The notes below the pieces were generated by a model. That model ran no database searches, had not been told where the DNA came from, and saw only the letters and a list, made by a program, of their open reading frames with translations. 64,000 nt of DNA from CAIQQQ01 sp040399685 (GTDB taxonomy: Bacteria; Pseudomonadota; Alphaproteobacteria; Acetobacterales; Acetobacteraceae), in the NCBI GenBank assembly GCA_040399685.1, contig JBBART010000007.1, positions 62,001-126,000 of the forward strand, in the 5' to 3' direction. Shown one piece after another: positions 15,487-23,943 of the stretch. Every line of letters begins with the position of its first letter. Position 1 is the stretch's first letter. Position numbers and translations under genes: made by a program.

Positions 15487-16536
15487 ATGAGCCTTCCCCG
15501 CATCGGCCGCCGCGTCGCCCTGGCTGGCGCACTTGCAACGCCGTTCATCTGGCGAAAGGCGCAGGCGGCACAGCAGCTCGTCATTCGCACCACCGGCGGC
15601 GTGTATGACGACATCATGCGCCGCAGCGTCTACACCGACTTCACCAAGGCCACCGGCATCGAGGTCGTTACAGCACCCGCGCCGATGACCAAGTTGATCG
15701 CGATGTACAAGGCCGGCGGCGCCGAGTTCGACGTGATCGACACCGGCGATGGCGGGCTTCTGACGCTGGAGCGACTGGGCGCGTTGGCGCCGATCGATTA
15801 CGACAGCTGGAAATACGGCAAGCCCGACGAGATCATCAAGGAACTGAAATTTTCGCACCGCGTGGCGAACTTCGTCTACGCAACCGTCAGCGTCTACAAC
15901 AAGGACAGCTTCGGCGCCAAGCACCCGCAGAGCTGGGCCGAGTTCTGGGACACCAAGGCGTTCCCCGGCCCGCGCACCCTGCCGGACATGGCGTCCGGCC
16001 AGCCATCCTTGGAATTCGCACTGCTCGCCGACGGCGTGCCGATGGACAAGCTTTATCCGCTGGACCTGCCGCGGGCCTTCAAGGCCCTCACCCGCATTCG
16101 CGCCAGCGTTCCGAAGTTCTGGGACACCGGCGCGCTGTCGGCCCAGCTATTGTCGGACAAGGAGGTCGTGCTCGGCGCCCTGTGGAGCGGACGCGTACAG
16201 ACCATCATCGAAAAAGGCGCCCCGCTCGGCATCGAGTGGAACCAGAACATGATCCAGGTGCAGGCCTATGGCGTGCCCAAGAACACCCGCGACATGAAGG
16301 CGGCGCAGCTGTTCGTCGACTTCGCCAGCCAGGCCTCGGCGCAGGTTGGTTACGCCAAGGATCTGCGCTACGGCCCGTCCAATAGCAAGGCCTATGACAT
16401 GCTGCCGAAGGATCTGCTTGAGATCATGCCAGGCGGCCCGAAATACCGCGAAATGGGCTTCTACCAGAACATCACCTGGTGGGAAGACAACCGCGACCGC
16501 GTGAACAAGGCCTGGTCTGCCTGGATCCTCGGATGA
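15487..16536 (+). CDS. periplasmic polyamine/spermidine-type solute-binding protein (PotD/PotF family)
   Basis: A 349-residue exported binding protein. The signal sequence MSLPRIGRRVALAGALATPFIWRKAQA has twin arginines, so Tat export is possible. The mature part follows the bacterial extracellular solute-binding family 1/8 fold (IRTTGGVYDDIMRRSVYTDF, FDVIDTGDGGLLTLERLG, VLGALWSGRV). Start is set by GAGGAG six nt upstream. It lies 52 nt after the oxidase gene and overlaps the ATPase gene by ATGA. Substrate class follows from family and neighbours: polyamine or similar cation. Confidence 0.86.
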   Translation: MSLPRIGRRVALAGALATPFIWRKAQAAQQLVIRTTGGVYDDIMRRSVYTDFTKATGIEVVTAPAPMTKLIAMYKAGGAEFDVIDTGDGGLLTLERLGALAPIDYDSWKYGKPDEIIKELKFSHRVANFVYATVSVYNKDSFGAKHPQSWAEFWDTKAFPGPRTLPDMASGQPSLEFALLADGVPMDKLYPLDLPRAFKALTRIRASVPKFWDTGALSAQLLSDKEVVLGALWSGRVQTIIEKGAPLGIEWNQNMIQVQAYGVPKNTRDMKAAQLFVDFASQASAQVGYAKDLRYGPSNSKAYDMLPKDLLEIMPGGPKYREMGFYQNITWWEDNRDRVNKAWSAWILG

Positions 16537-17594
16537 CCGCTGGTGCCGTCGCACTCGAAGGAGTGACCAAGCGCTATGCCGGGCAGGTGGTGGTGGACAA
16601 CATGTCCATCGCCATCGCCCCCGGCGAGTTCTTCACCCTGCTCGGCCCCTCCGGCAGCGGCAAGACCACCACGCTGTCCATGATCGCAGGCTTCACCGTG
16701 CCCGATGCCGGCGTGGTGCGGCTGGGCGGCGCCGACATGACCCACGCCGCCCCGCGTGACAGGGCGCTGGGCATGGTGTTTCAGAACTACGCCATCTTCC
16801 CGCATCTGAACGTGTTCGAGAACGTGGCCTTCCCGCTCCGCGCCCGCAACGCCCCCGCGGCCATGGTGAACCCACGCGTGGCCGAGGCGCTCGCCATGGT
16901 GCGGCTGTCCGGCATGGAGAAACGCCACGCCCGCCAGCTCTCCGGCGGCCAGCAGCAACGCGTGGCCCTGGCCCGCGCCATCGCCGCCCAGCCGGGCATC
17001 GTGCTGATGGACGAACCGCTGGGCGCGCTGGACAAGAACCTGCGCTATCACATGCAGACCGAGATCAAGGACATCCAGCGCCGCCTCGGCATGACGGTGA
17101 TCTTCGTCACGCACGACCAGGAGGAGGCGATGAACATGTCCGACCGCATCGCCATCATGGATGGCGGCCGGCTGGTCCAGGTCGGCCCGCCGCGCGAGGT
17201 CTACGAGCGCCCCAACAGCGCGTTTGCCGGCCGCTTCCTCGGCGAAGCGAACATGATCGCCGGCGTGGCCGAGGGCGCGATGCTGCGCACGCCGGACGGC
17301 GTTTCCTTCACCGCCGCCAACGCCCGCAAAGGCCCCTCGCTGCTGTTCGTCCGCCCCGAAAAACTGGTGCTCAAGCGCGACCCAGCCCCCCCTGCCCCCG
17401 GCGAGAACAGCATCACAGGCGTTGTGTGCCGCAGTGCGTTCCTCGGCAACGTCATCCGCACCGAGCTGCTGCTGGCATCGTCCGAGGTGCTGACCATTGA
17501 TGCCGGCAACGGCGCCGGCGCCAGCCTGCTCGCCCCGGGCACCCCGGCCACCGCAACCTGGGCCGCGGCGGAAAGCCGCCTCCTGGAGGCCTGA
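16533..17594 (+). CDS. PotA-like ABC importer ATPase
   Basis: A 353-residue cytoplasmic ATPase. Walker A GPSGSGKTT, Q-loop FQNYAIFPH, signature LSGGQQQRVALARA, Walker B VLMDEPLGALD and the switch histidine ITHDQ-equivalent VTHDQEEAM are all present, followed by a TOBE regulatory domain after about residue 275 (LLFVRPEKLVL). This is the spermidine/putrescine (PotA/PotG) subfamily. The start overlaps the stop of the binding-protein gene and its stop overlaps the next start, indicating tight translational coupling. Confidence 0.92.
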   Translation: MTAGAVALEGVTKRYAGQVVVDNMSIAIAPGEFFTLLGPSGSGKTTTLSMIAGFTVPDAGVVRLGGADMTHAAPRDRALGMVFQNYAIFPHLNVFENVAFPLRARNAPAAMVNPRVAEALAMVRLSGMEKRHARQLSGGQQQRVALARAIAAQPGIVLMDEPLGALDKNLRYHMQTEIKDIQRRLGMTVIFVTHDQEEAMNMSDRIAIMDGGRLVQVGPPREVYERPNSAFAGRFLGEANMIAGVAEGAMLRTPDGVSFTAANARKGPSLLFVRPEKLVLKRDPAPPAPGENSITGVVCRSAFLGNVIRTELLLASSEVLTIDAGNGAGASLLAPGTPATATWAAAESRLLEA

Positions 17595-18433
17595 TGCCCC
17601 TTTCAGCCCGCCTCACATGGCTCTTGCTCGCGCCCGCCCTGGCGGTGCTGCTGCTGGTCTTCGTGCTTCCCCTCGGCTGGTTCCTGGTCTCCTCCCTTCT
17701 GGAACTCGGCACCTGGCCCGAAATCACCGAGCAGGTGGCCGAGGTGCTGGGATCGCGCGCCATGCGCCAGTCCCTGCTGGCCACGGCCGAGATCGGACTG
17801 GCCACAACCCTGCTGGTGCTGCTGATCGGCTACCCGCTGGCCTACGGCATGCTGAAGGCGGGGCGGGGCGGCTTTCGGGCCATCATCGCCTGCGTGCTGC
17901 TGCCGTATTTCACCAGCGTCATCGTGCGCACCTATGCGTGGATGGTCCTGCTGGGCCGCACCGGCGTGATCAACCAGATCCTGCAGGAACTCGGCATCAC
18001 CAGCCTGCCCTTGCAACTGATGTACAACCGCACCGCCGTCGTCGTCGGCATGACCTACGTGCTGCTGCCCTACATGGTGCTCACCCTGTTCGGCGCCATG
18101 CGCGGCGTAGACCCCCGCTTGCTCCAGGCGGCTGCGGGCATGGGCGCATCCGGCCCCCGCATCTTCTTGCGCGTGTTCCTGCCGCTCACCTTGCACGGCG
18201 TGTTCGCCGGCGTGCTGCTGGTCTTCATCCTGGCGATCGGCTTCTTCATCACCCCTGCCCTGATGGGCGCACCGGAGGACATGATGGCCGGCATGCTGAT
18301 CGAACGACAGGTCGAACTCGCCAACAACTGGCCGGTGGCCGCCATCATGTCGATCATATTGCTGGTCGTGACGCTGTCGATCTATGCGCTCTACAGCCGG
18401 TTTGCCGACCTGCGCAAAGCCATCGTCGCATGA
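17594..18433 (+). CDS. PotB-like ABC permease
   Basis: A 279-residue inner-membrane permease with about six transmembrane helices. The first follows a short N-terminus (WLLLAPALAVLLLVFVLPLGWFL). The cytoplasmic EAA-type loop is seen near residues 185-205 (LLQAAAGMGASGPRIFLRVFLPLT), which contacts the ATPase. It is preceded by GGAGG and overlaps the ATPase stop by one base (TGATG). It pairs with the permease encoded next. Confidence 0.92.
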   Translation: MPLSARLTWLLLAPALAVLLLVFVLPLGWFLVSSLLELGTWPEITEQVAEVLGSRAMRQSLLATAEIGLATTLLVLLIGYPLAYGMLKAGRGGFRAIIACVLLPYFTSVIVRTYAWMVLLGRTGVINQILQELGITSLPLQLMYNRTAVVVGMTYVLLPYMVLTLFGAMRGVDPRLLQAAAGMGASGPRIFLRVFLPLTLHGVFAGVLLVFILAIGFFITPALMGAPEDMMAGMLIERQVELANNWPVAAIMSIILLVVTLSIYALYSRFADLRKAIVA

Positions 18434-19206
18434 GCCGCCTCGGGATCGCCTTCGTGGCGCTGATCTGCCTCATCCTGCTCGGGCCCATCCTGGTGGTGGT
18501 CATCGTCTCCTTCAGCGGCGATGCCTATCTCGCCTTTCCGCCCACGCGCCTGTCGCTGCAATGGTATGAACGTTTCCTGAGCGACAGCCGCTGGAGCAGC
18601 GCCCTGGTCAACTCGCTGGAAACGGCCGCCATGTGCTGCGTGATGTCCACAGCCCTGGGGTTCCTCTCGGGTTATGCCTTCCTGCGCGGGCGCCTGGCGT
18701 TTCGAACGGTGCTGATGTCGCTGATGCTGCTGCCGCTGATCGTGCCCAGCATCGTGACCGCCATTTCCGTCTATTTCCTGTCGGTGCATCTGGGGCTGAT
18801 CGGCTCGCGCATCTGGCTCGCCGTCACCCACACCGTCGTGGCGTTGCCGGTGGTGCTGATCCTGGCACAGTCCGTGCTGCAAGGGGTGGACCCGGTGCTG
18901 GAGCGGGCAGCGATGGTGCATGGCTGCAACCGCTGGGGCGTTCTGCGCCGCGTGGTGCTGCCGATGGCAGCGCCAGGCATCGTCTCGGCCGCATTGTTCG
19001 CGTTCCTGGCCTCGTTCGACGAGGTGGTCATCTCACTGTTCGTCACCGGCGTGAAATCACAAACCTTGCCGGTGCGGATCTGGAACAGCCTGACCCTTGA
19101 ACTGGAACCGACGATCGCTGCCGTCAGCACCCTGCTGATTGCCGTGACGGTGCTTGTGCTGCTCGCCGATCTTGGCATCCGTCGCGGGCGTGATCCGGCG
19201 AAATAA
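18430..19206 (+). CDS. PotC-like ABC permease
   Basis: A 258-residue inner-membrane permease with about six helices, beginning MSRLGIAFVALICLILLGPI. The EAA loop is ERAAMVHGCNRWGVLRRVVLPMAAPG, and EVVISLFVTG is typical of the PotC/PotI group. The start ATG overlaps the stop of the preceding permease gene (ATGA), which is why it is preferred over a much longer upstream extension of the same frame. Last gene of the operon, facing a minus-strand regulator gene 30 bp away with no clear terminator. Confidence 0.9.
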   Translation: MSRLGIAFVALICLILLGPILVVVIVSFSGDAYLAFPPTRLSLQWYERFLSDSRWSSALVNSLETAAMCCVMSTALGFLSGYAFLRGRLAFRTVLMSLMLLPLIVPSIVTAISVYFLSVHLGLIGSRIWLAVTHTVVALPVVLILAQSVLQGVDPVLERAAMVHGCNRWGVLRRVVLPMAAPGIVSAALFAFLASFDEVVISLFVTGVKSQTLPVRIWNSLTLELEPTIAAVSTLLIAVTVLVLLADLGIRRGRDPAK

Positions 19207-19236
19207 CGACGGCAAGGATGAGGACTTGGCAACAGC

Positions 19237-19908
19237 CTACCCCGCCTGCTGCCAGCTCTCTTTTTTGCGATAAATCGTCGATGGGCTGATCCCCAGCTTA
19301 CGGGCCGCGAGTTGCAGGTTTCCGCCGCACACCACGATGGCGTTCTCGATGTATTTCTGCTCGGCCATCGCCAGGGTTTCGATGGCGTCTTTCGATTGCG
19401 GCAGAGCGTTGACCTGGCGTGGGGCGGGCGCCTCAAGGGTACGATAGAGCGCCTGCATAGGCACCGAATGGCCGATGAAATCACCGAAGCCGCCGTTTTG
19501 CAGAGTCCGGCGGAACATCTCCAGCTCGCGCTTGAGCGACACATTGGCAAGGGCGTTTTCAACCGTGGTGACAAGCCGGCCCTCGGAAAACGGCTTGAGC
19601 AGATAGTCGAACGCGCCGCCGCGCACGGCGCGCTCCGCGGTCGCGAGCGAGGTGTTCGAGCTGATCACGACCACCGATGGCGGCACCGGCCAGCCACGCA
19701 CGTCCTCCAGGAGGTCCAGGCCCTCCATGTCAGGCAGATTGAGGTCAAGCAGAATACAATCAACCTTGTGATCGCGAAGCATGGCGTAGGCGGTCTTGCC
19801 ATCCGCCGCCATCAAAAGGGTGTGGCCGAACCCATCGAGATGGGCCTTGAACGTCATCGCCAACGAGACAGAGTCCTCGATGATCAGGATACAACTGGGT
19901 ATTGCCAC
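19237..19908 (-). CDS. NtrC-like response regulator lacking the AAA+ domain
   Basis: A 223-residue regulator. The receiver domain (1-120) has E11/D12, phosphoacceptor Asp55 and Lys105. Residues 142-160 (DFIGHSVPMQALYRTLEA) match the opening of a sigma54-activating AAA+ domain, but the rest of that domain is absent. A Fis-type HTH follows at about 183-219 (NLQLAARKLGISPSTIYRKK). It should bind DNA without ATPase-driven sigma54 activation. The start is GTG, 2 nt after the stop of the upstream HPt gene, so the two are coupled. Confidence 0.85.
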   Translation of the reverse strand: MAIPSCILIIEDSVSLAMTFKAHLDGFGHTLLMAADGKTAYAMLRDHKVDCILLDLNLPDMEGLDLLEDVRGWPVPPSVVVISSNTSLATAERAVRGGAFDYLLKPFSEGRLVTTVENALANVSLKRELEMFRRTLQNGGFGDFIGHSVPMQALYRTLEAPAPRQVNALPQSKDAIETLAMAEQKYIENAIVVCGGNLQLAARKLGISPSTIYRKKESWQQAG

Positions 19909-19910
19909 GA

Positions 19911-20591
19911 TCAGGCCTGCCCATCTGTAGCGATTCGCCGCAGGATCGGCGCATCACGCAAGCTGATCGTCTCGATGGCGGCCACGAGCCGCAGCAACCG
20001 GCCAAATTCAGCCTCCAGGGCGACGGCCTCAAGTGCGCGGGCCGCTTGGGCGATGGCGACGCACCCCACATTGGCGGCGGCGCTGGCGATCGAGTGCGCC
20101 TCGCGGTGCAGGATCCTGCGATCCTCTGCCAGGAACGCGGCGCCAAGGGCTGCGCGGCGCTCCCCGATCTCGCCCAGGAAGACGATCGCGATCTGGCGGA
20201 ACGCCTTGTTGTCGACCCCGCCCCACAGCGCGGTGATGGCCTCGGCATCGATGCCGCCAACAGGGTCGATCGTATCTTCCACCTTGAAACAGCGCAGAAG
20301 TGCCGCCCGCAATTCGTCGGGCTTGAAGGGCTTGGCGACCCAGGCCGCGGCGTCAGTGCTGTCACGGGCCGAGACCAGCGCGATCCAGGGGACGTTGCCG
20401 CGTCGCAAGGCGCGCAAGGCCGCGGGGTTCGAAGCCGGCTCGGCGATCACCAGGTCCCAGTCGCCAGGCTCCGGCAACGCCGCATCAGGCGACGGGGCGC
20501 CCTGAATGTCTGCATGATGGCCCCAGCGGCGCAACAGGCCGCGTGTTATCATCGCCACGGTGACGTTGCTTTCGATAACGAGTATCCGCAT
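19911..20591 (-). CDS. pseudo-receiver fused to an HPt phosphotransfer domain
   Basis: A 226-residue protein. Residues 1-100 have a receiver fold (MRILVIESN, conserved Lys87 in VAKPFKPDEL) but the phosphoacceptor Asp is replaced by Glu51 (DLVIAEP) and the acidic pocket is reduced, so it likely does not accept phosphate. Residues 125-205 form an HPt four-helix unit with His166 in LHREAHSIASAAANVG. A role as phosphate shuttle to the coupled regulator at 19237 is likely. Start at 20591 has AGGACGGG upstream; ATG 20627 is an alternative. No kinase is encoded alongside. Confidence 0.75.
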   Translation of the reverse strand: MRILVIESNVTVAMITRGLLRRWGHHADIQGAPSPDAALPEPGDWDLVIAEPASNPAALRALRRGNVPWIALVSARDSTDAAAWVAKPFKPDELRAALLRCFKVEDTIDPVGGIDAEAITALWGGVDNKAFRQIAIVFLGEIGERRAALGAAFLAEDRRILHREAHSIASAAANVGCVAIAQAARALEAVALEAEFGRLLRLVAAIETISLRDAPILRRIATDGQA

Positions 20592-20729
20592 TGGCTGCCC
20601 GTCCTGACCTGACGCTGCGCTGTCCATGAACCCCGTTCTGGTTTGACGAGTCGTTTCTTGGTTTCTTTCTAAACCACCAAGATGCACCTGTCTCGGTCAA
20701 CGCATCACAAACGCAGCCAAGACCGGCTG

Positions 20730-20760
20730 GAGCGGGATCGCCTCAAAGGCGATCCCGCTC
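20730..20760. terminator. perfect 14-bp hairpin
   Basis: GAGCGGGATCGCCT (20730-20743), loop CAA, AGGCGATCCCGCTC (20747-20760). It follows the minus-strand gene ending at 20809 and precedes the HPt gene. No T-run on the minus strand; the plus strand continues GCTCTCTTT. Likely a transcript-end or processing hairpin. Confidence 0.55.
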
Positions 20761-20808
20761 GCTCTCTTTAACCGGGTAATTTCGCCGCTTTGCGCCTCAC
20801 ATCGCGAT

Positions 20809-21267
20809 TCAATCCACAGCGATCCTGCTCGGGCGATCACGCTCTCGTTTCTGTTCTGCCTCGGTCAACTGACCGATCGAGATGTCGAATTTCGAGATCG
20901 GGTCGCCGTCTGCATTTTTATCAGGGCCAAGATTGGCCTTGTCGAGTGCAGCAATCACCGCAGCATCTGACGTCAGGACGCCGCATTTCTGAGAGAAATT
21001 ATGCTGCGCGAGCGCCATGCGCAGTTCCAGATCCAACCCTCGCTTGTAGCGATAAAGGACGATGTCCTTGCCTTCCACGATGGCCTTGAGTTGCGCCTCG
21101 CCAACCTTGCCGTGAAACGTGACGATCCGTCCGTCGATCCCTGGGGGCAAGACGGATTTGCCGGCTTTGGATGCATCCTGGATCATATGCACCATCCAGC
21201 GCACCTGCCTGGTTTGGGCTTTCTGCGGAAGATCGGCAGCGAGCGTGAGTGATTTAATTTGTGCCAT
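20809..21267 (-). CDS. hypothetical protein, 152 residues
   Basis: I do not recognise this family. The protein is soluble, with no signal peptide or membrane segment. The N-terminal half is helical-looking (TRQVRWMVHMIQDA) and contains VTFHGKVGEAQLKAIVEGKDIVLYRYKRGLDLELRMAL; the last 25 residues are strongly charged (EAEQKRERDRPSR). Codon use matches the chromosome. It lies 99 bp downstream of another unrecognised gene on the same strand and before a perfect hairpin, so the two may form a unit. Confidence 0.6.
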   Translation of the reverse strand: MAQIKSLTLAADLPQKAQTRQVRWMVHMIQDASKAGKSVLPPGIDGRIVTFHGKVGEAQLKAIVEGKDIVLYRYKRGLDLELRMALAQHNFSQKCGVLTSDAAVIAALDKANLGPDKNADGDPISKFDISIGQLTEAEQKRERDRPSRIAVD

Positions 21268-21366
21268 GCGGACGTGTAGTCCCGCTGGCCCAGAACGCCA
21301 AAAACCACCCGGGATGATCCGACGAAATCAGAGCCCGGCCGACGTTGCCGGCGGTGCCTTCCCGGC

Positions 21367-22710
21367 TCACCGGATGATGGGGACAAACGCCTCCAACAGG
21401 TGCGGCATCCCCTCGGCGCGTGCGGGCAACCGGTCAGCCGGCAACGTCAGGCTGTCGAGGAAACGCCCTGCCCGCGTGAACAGGCTGATCTCCAGGCCGG
21501 TGCCGATCACCTCAGGACGACAGACAACCTCCTCGTCATTCGCCTCGCGCCTTGCCATGGCGACGAAGTCGCGGATTTCCTCGATGCCCCTGGAGTGCTC
21601 GCCGGCTTCGTCCATGAATTCAAAGATCTCATCCTGCACAATGCTCGGCGGCACCAGTGCCAGGGCCACGCAGCCACCGCTGGAGCCGGCGACCGAACCG
21701 CGCCACTGCTCGAAGGCGGCCATGCGCGCCGCGTCGTCCGACGTCTCCTGCGCGTCATCGGGTTCCTCCGGCAACCCGTTGGCCAGGATGTCATCCCAGA
21801 TCGGGATATCCCAAGCGATCTGCAGGCCGAGCAAAACACCGAAGCCGGCTTTGGCCAAGTCGTCCGTGTCGCCAGGCGGCAGGTCGCGCGGCTCTGCACC
21901 GGCGACCAGGTCCAGCAGCACGCGGCGGATCGCGGTCGGATGCAGCACTGCCAGTGCCTCTGGCGAGCGCCAGCCAGGCAGGAAACGCAGTTCGATCTTG
22001 TCCGGCACGGCGCCTGAGGCGATCAGGCTCTTGCCAAGTTCGGCAGCATCCGGGACGGAACCTGGAATCAGCGCCACCGGCAGTGTGACCAGTTCGGCCC
22101 AGCCGGATGGTCCGATCTCGGCCGCCTCCGCCATCTCACGGAATTCGAGCGCCAGCACGTCTGCCGCCCCGTCTTCAAGCTGATCGCGGGCCTTGCGCAG
22201 GGCCAACTCAAGCGCATCGTCCCGACCGGCCGCGATGAGGTCCTCGGCAATCGCGCGGAACAGGGTGTCGTCGTCCTGGTCAGAGTAGGCTTCCAGCAGG
22301 AGATCGGCCAGAGGACCGGGGGTGGCGCCCAATGCCGGATGATCCGGGCTGTGGCCAGGCGCGACGCCGAGCACCTTCAGCGCCGCCGTCCCGCCCAGCA
22401 GCCGCGTCCGGTCAATCCAGGCAAGGCGGTTCGCCGCAGTATCAGCACGATCCGCCATCCAGCGCCGGAAGGCCGCCTTGTCGGCTCGCTGGACGAACAC
22501 CTGAACGCCCTGGGCCACGAATGCTTCGGCAACGGCGCGGTTCACGGCGACAGTTGTCTCAAGATCGCTCCCGCCAGGACGCAACATGTCCAGACTGTCC
22601 GCGTCTGGATAATGGGTGATGAGGATCGAATTCAGGTCCGGGGCGACATCCTCCGCCAAGGCAACCGCCTCTTGGACAAGCTCAATCAGGTCATCGTCGC
22701 TTTTGGTCAT
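21367..22710 (-). CDS. hypothetical protein, 447 residues
   Basis: I do not recognise this family. It is a soluble, acidic (many Asp and Glu), alanine- and leucine-rich protein with no signal peptide. Short stretches such as NSILITHYPDADSLDML, GGTAALKVLGVAP and IWDDILANGLPEEPDD give no known motif. GGAG sits 8 nt before the ATG at 22710. The frame is long and its codon use matches the neighbours, so it is very probably a real gene. It precedes the 152-residue unknown on the same strand. Confidence 0.7.
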   Translation of the reverse strand: MTKSDDDLIELVQEAVALAEDVAPDLNSILITHYPDADSLDMLRPGGSDLETTVAVNRAVAEAFVAQGVQVFVQRADKAAFRRWMADRADTAANRLAWIDRTRLLGGTAALKVLGVAPGHSPDHPALGATPGPLADLLLEAYSDQDDDTLFRAIAEDLIAAGRDDALELALRKARDQLEDGAADVLALEFREMAEAAEIGPSGWAELVTLPVALIPGSVPDAAELGKSLIASGAVPDKIELRFLPGWRSPEALAVLHPTAIRRVLLDLVAGAEPRDLPPGDTDDLAKAGFGVLLGLQIAWDIPIWDDILANGLPEEPDDAQETSDDAARMAAFEQWRGSVAGSSGGCVALALVPPSIVQDEIFEFMDEAGEHSRGIEEIRDFVAMARREANDEEVVCRPEVIGTGLEISLFTRAGRFLDSLTLPADRLPARAEGMPHLLEAFVPIIR

Positions 22711-22845
22711 AAGGGTGGCTCCATCCGCAGCGCCTGCACGAAAGATCAGCAGCCCACCCGGGCGAGCGTGCGAATGACAGACGTAAAACGGAAGTATGGC
22801 GCATGAATGCCCATCGGGCGAGTGCGCCAGATCGATGGCGCATGC

Positions 22846-23943
22846 TCAGGCAGGATCATCAGGCATGCCACGGGAAACCTCAGCATCCAACCGAAGGCCG
22901 CTGACGGCATCGAACACATGGATATGGTCCGGCGGAATCGCCACACGCAGGCTTTCTGCCGACACCCCCGCCGCCGGCAGCTTGATGGTCATCAACGTGC
23001 CGTTGTCGAGCTTGCCAATCACCACCGTCTCCGAGCCCAACGGCTCCACCAGATCCACCGGCAGCACGAAGCCGTTCGGGTCAAGGCGCAGATGCTCAGG
23101 GCGGATGCCAACGATCAGCGGTGTTCCGTCGCGCCCAGGCCTGGGGCCATCGACAAAATCCAGCGTCTGACCAATCGCCAGCACGGCGGAACGGCCCGCA
23201 TTGGCGAGCGTGGCGGGCAGCAGGTTCATCGCGGGGGCGCCAATGAACCCGGCAACGTGGGTGTTGGAAGGCTTGTTGAACACCTCCATCGGTGTTGCCA
23301 ACTGCACCGGGCGGCCTTGGTGCAGAACCAGCAGGCGGTCGCCCAGGGTCATGGCTTCCACCTGATCATGCGTCACGTACAGGCTCGTCACCCCCATGCG
23401 GCGTTGCAGGCGGCGGATTTCGGCGCGCATCGTCACGCGGAGCGTGGCGTCCAGGTTGGAGAGCGGTTCGTCGAACAGGAACAGCTTTGGTTCGCGCACG
23501 ATGGCGCGGCCCATGGCCACGCGCTGGCGTTGGCCGCCGGACAGTTGGCGGGGCTTGCGGTCGAGCAGGGCGGAGCGTTCGAGAAGGGCTGCCGCCTCAT
23601 CGACGCGGCGGCGGATTTCGGCCTTGGGCAGATTTCGGATGCGCAGGCCGTAGGCCATGTTGTCGAACACGGTCATGTGCGGATAGAGCGCGTAATTCTG
23701 GAACACCATGGCGATGTCGCGCTCCGCCGGGTCTCGTGTGGCGACATCGACACCGTCCAGCACGATGCGGCCGGAGGTGGGCGCCTCCAGCCCCGCGACC
23801 AGCCGCAGCAGCGTGGATTTGCCGCAGCCGGAGGCGCCGACGATGACCAGCATTTCGCCTGATTTCAGCGATAGATCGACGCCGTGCAGCACGGCGGTTT
23901 TGCCAAAACTCTTGCGCAGATCTTCAAGAACCAGTGTGGCCAT
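22846..23943 (-). CDS. ugpC: UgpC, ATPase of the sn-glycerol-3-phosphate importer
   Basis: A 365-residue ABC ATPase with Walker A GASGCGKST, Q-loop FQNYALYPH, signature LSGGQRQRVAMGRA, Walker B FLFDEPLSNLDA and switch VTHDQVEAM. A MalK/UgpC-type regulatory domain follows about residue 240 (IVGIRPEHLRLDPNG). Last gene of ugpBAEC; its ATG shares a base with the ugpE stop. It energises uptake of glycerol-3-phosphate and glycerophosphodiesters. Confidence 0.9.
   Translation of the reverse strand: MATLVLEDLRKSFGKTAVLHGVDLSLKSGEMLVIVGASGCGKSTLLRLVAGLEAPTSGRIVLDGVDVATRDPAERDIAMVFQNYALYPHMTVFDNMAYGLRIRNLPKAEIRRRVDEAAALLERSALLDRKPRQLSGGQRQRVAMGRAIVREPKLFLFDEPLSNLDATLRVTMRAEIRRLQRRMGVTSLYVTHDQVEAMTLGDRLLVLHQGRPVQLATPMEVFNKPSNTHVAGFIGAPAMNLLPATLANAGRSAVLAIGQTLDFVDGPRPGRDGTPLIVGIRPEHLRLDPNGFVLPVDLVEPLGSETVVIGKLDNGTLMTIKLPAAGVSAESLRVAIPPDHIHVFDAVSGLRLDAEVSRGMPDDPA

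Noticed and set aside
17497..18429. Long upstream extension of the PotC-like permease frame
   Set aside because: It overlaps the PotB-like gene out of frame; the ATGA start at 18430 gives the normal permease length.
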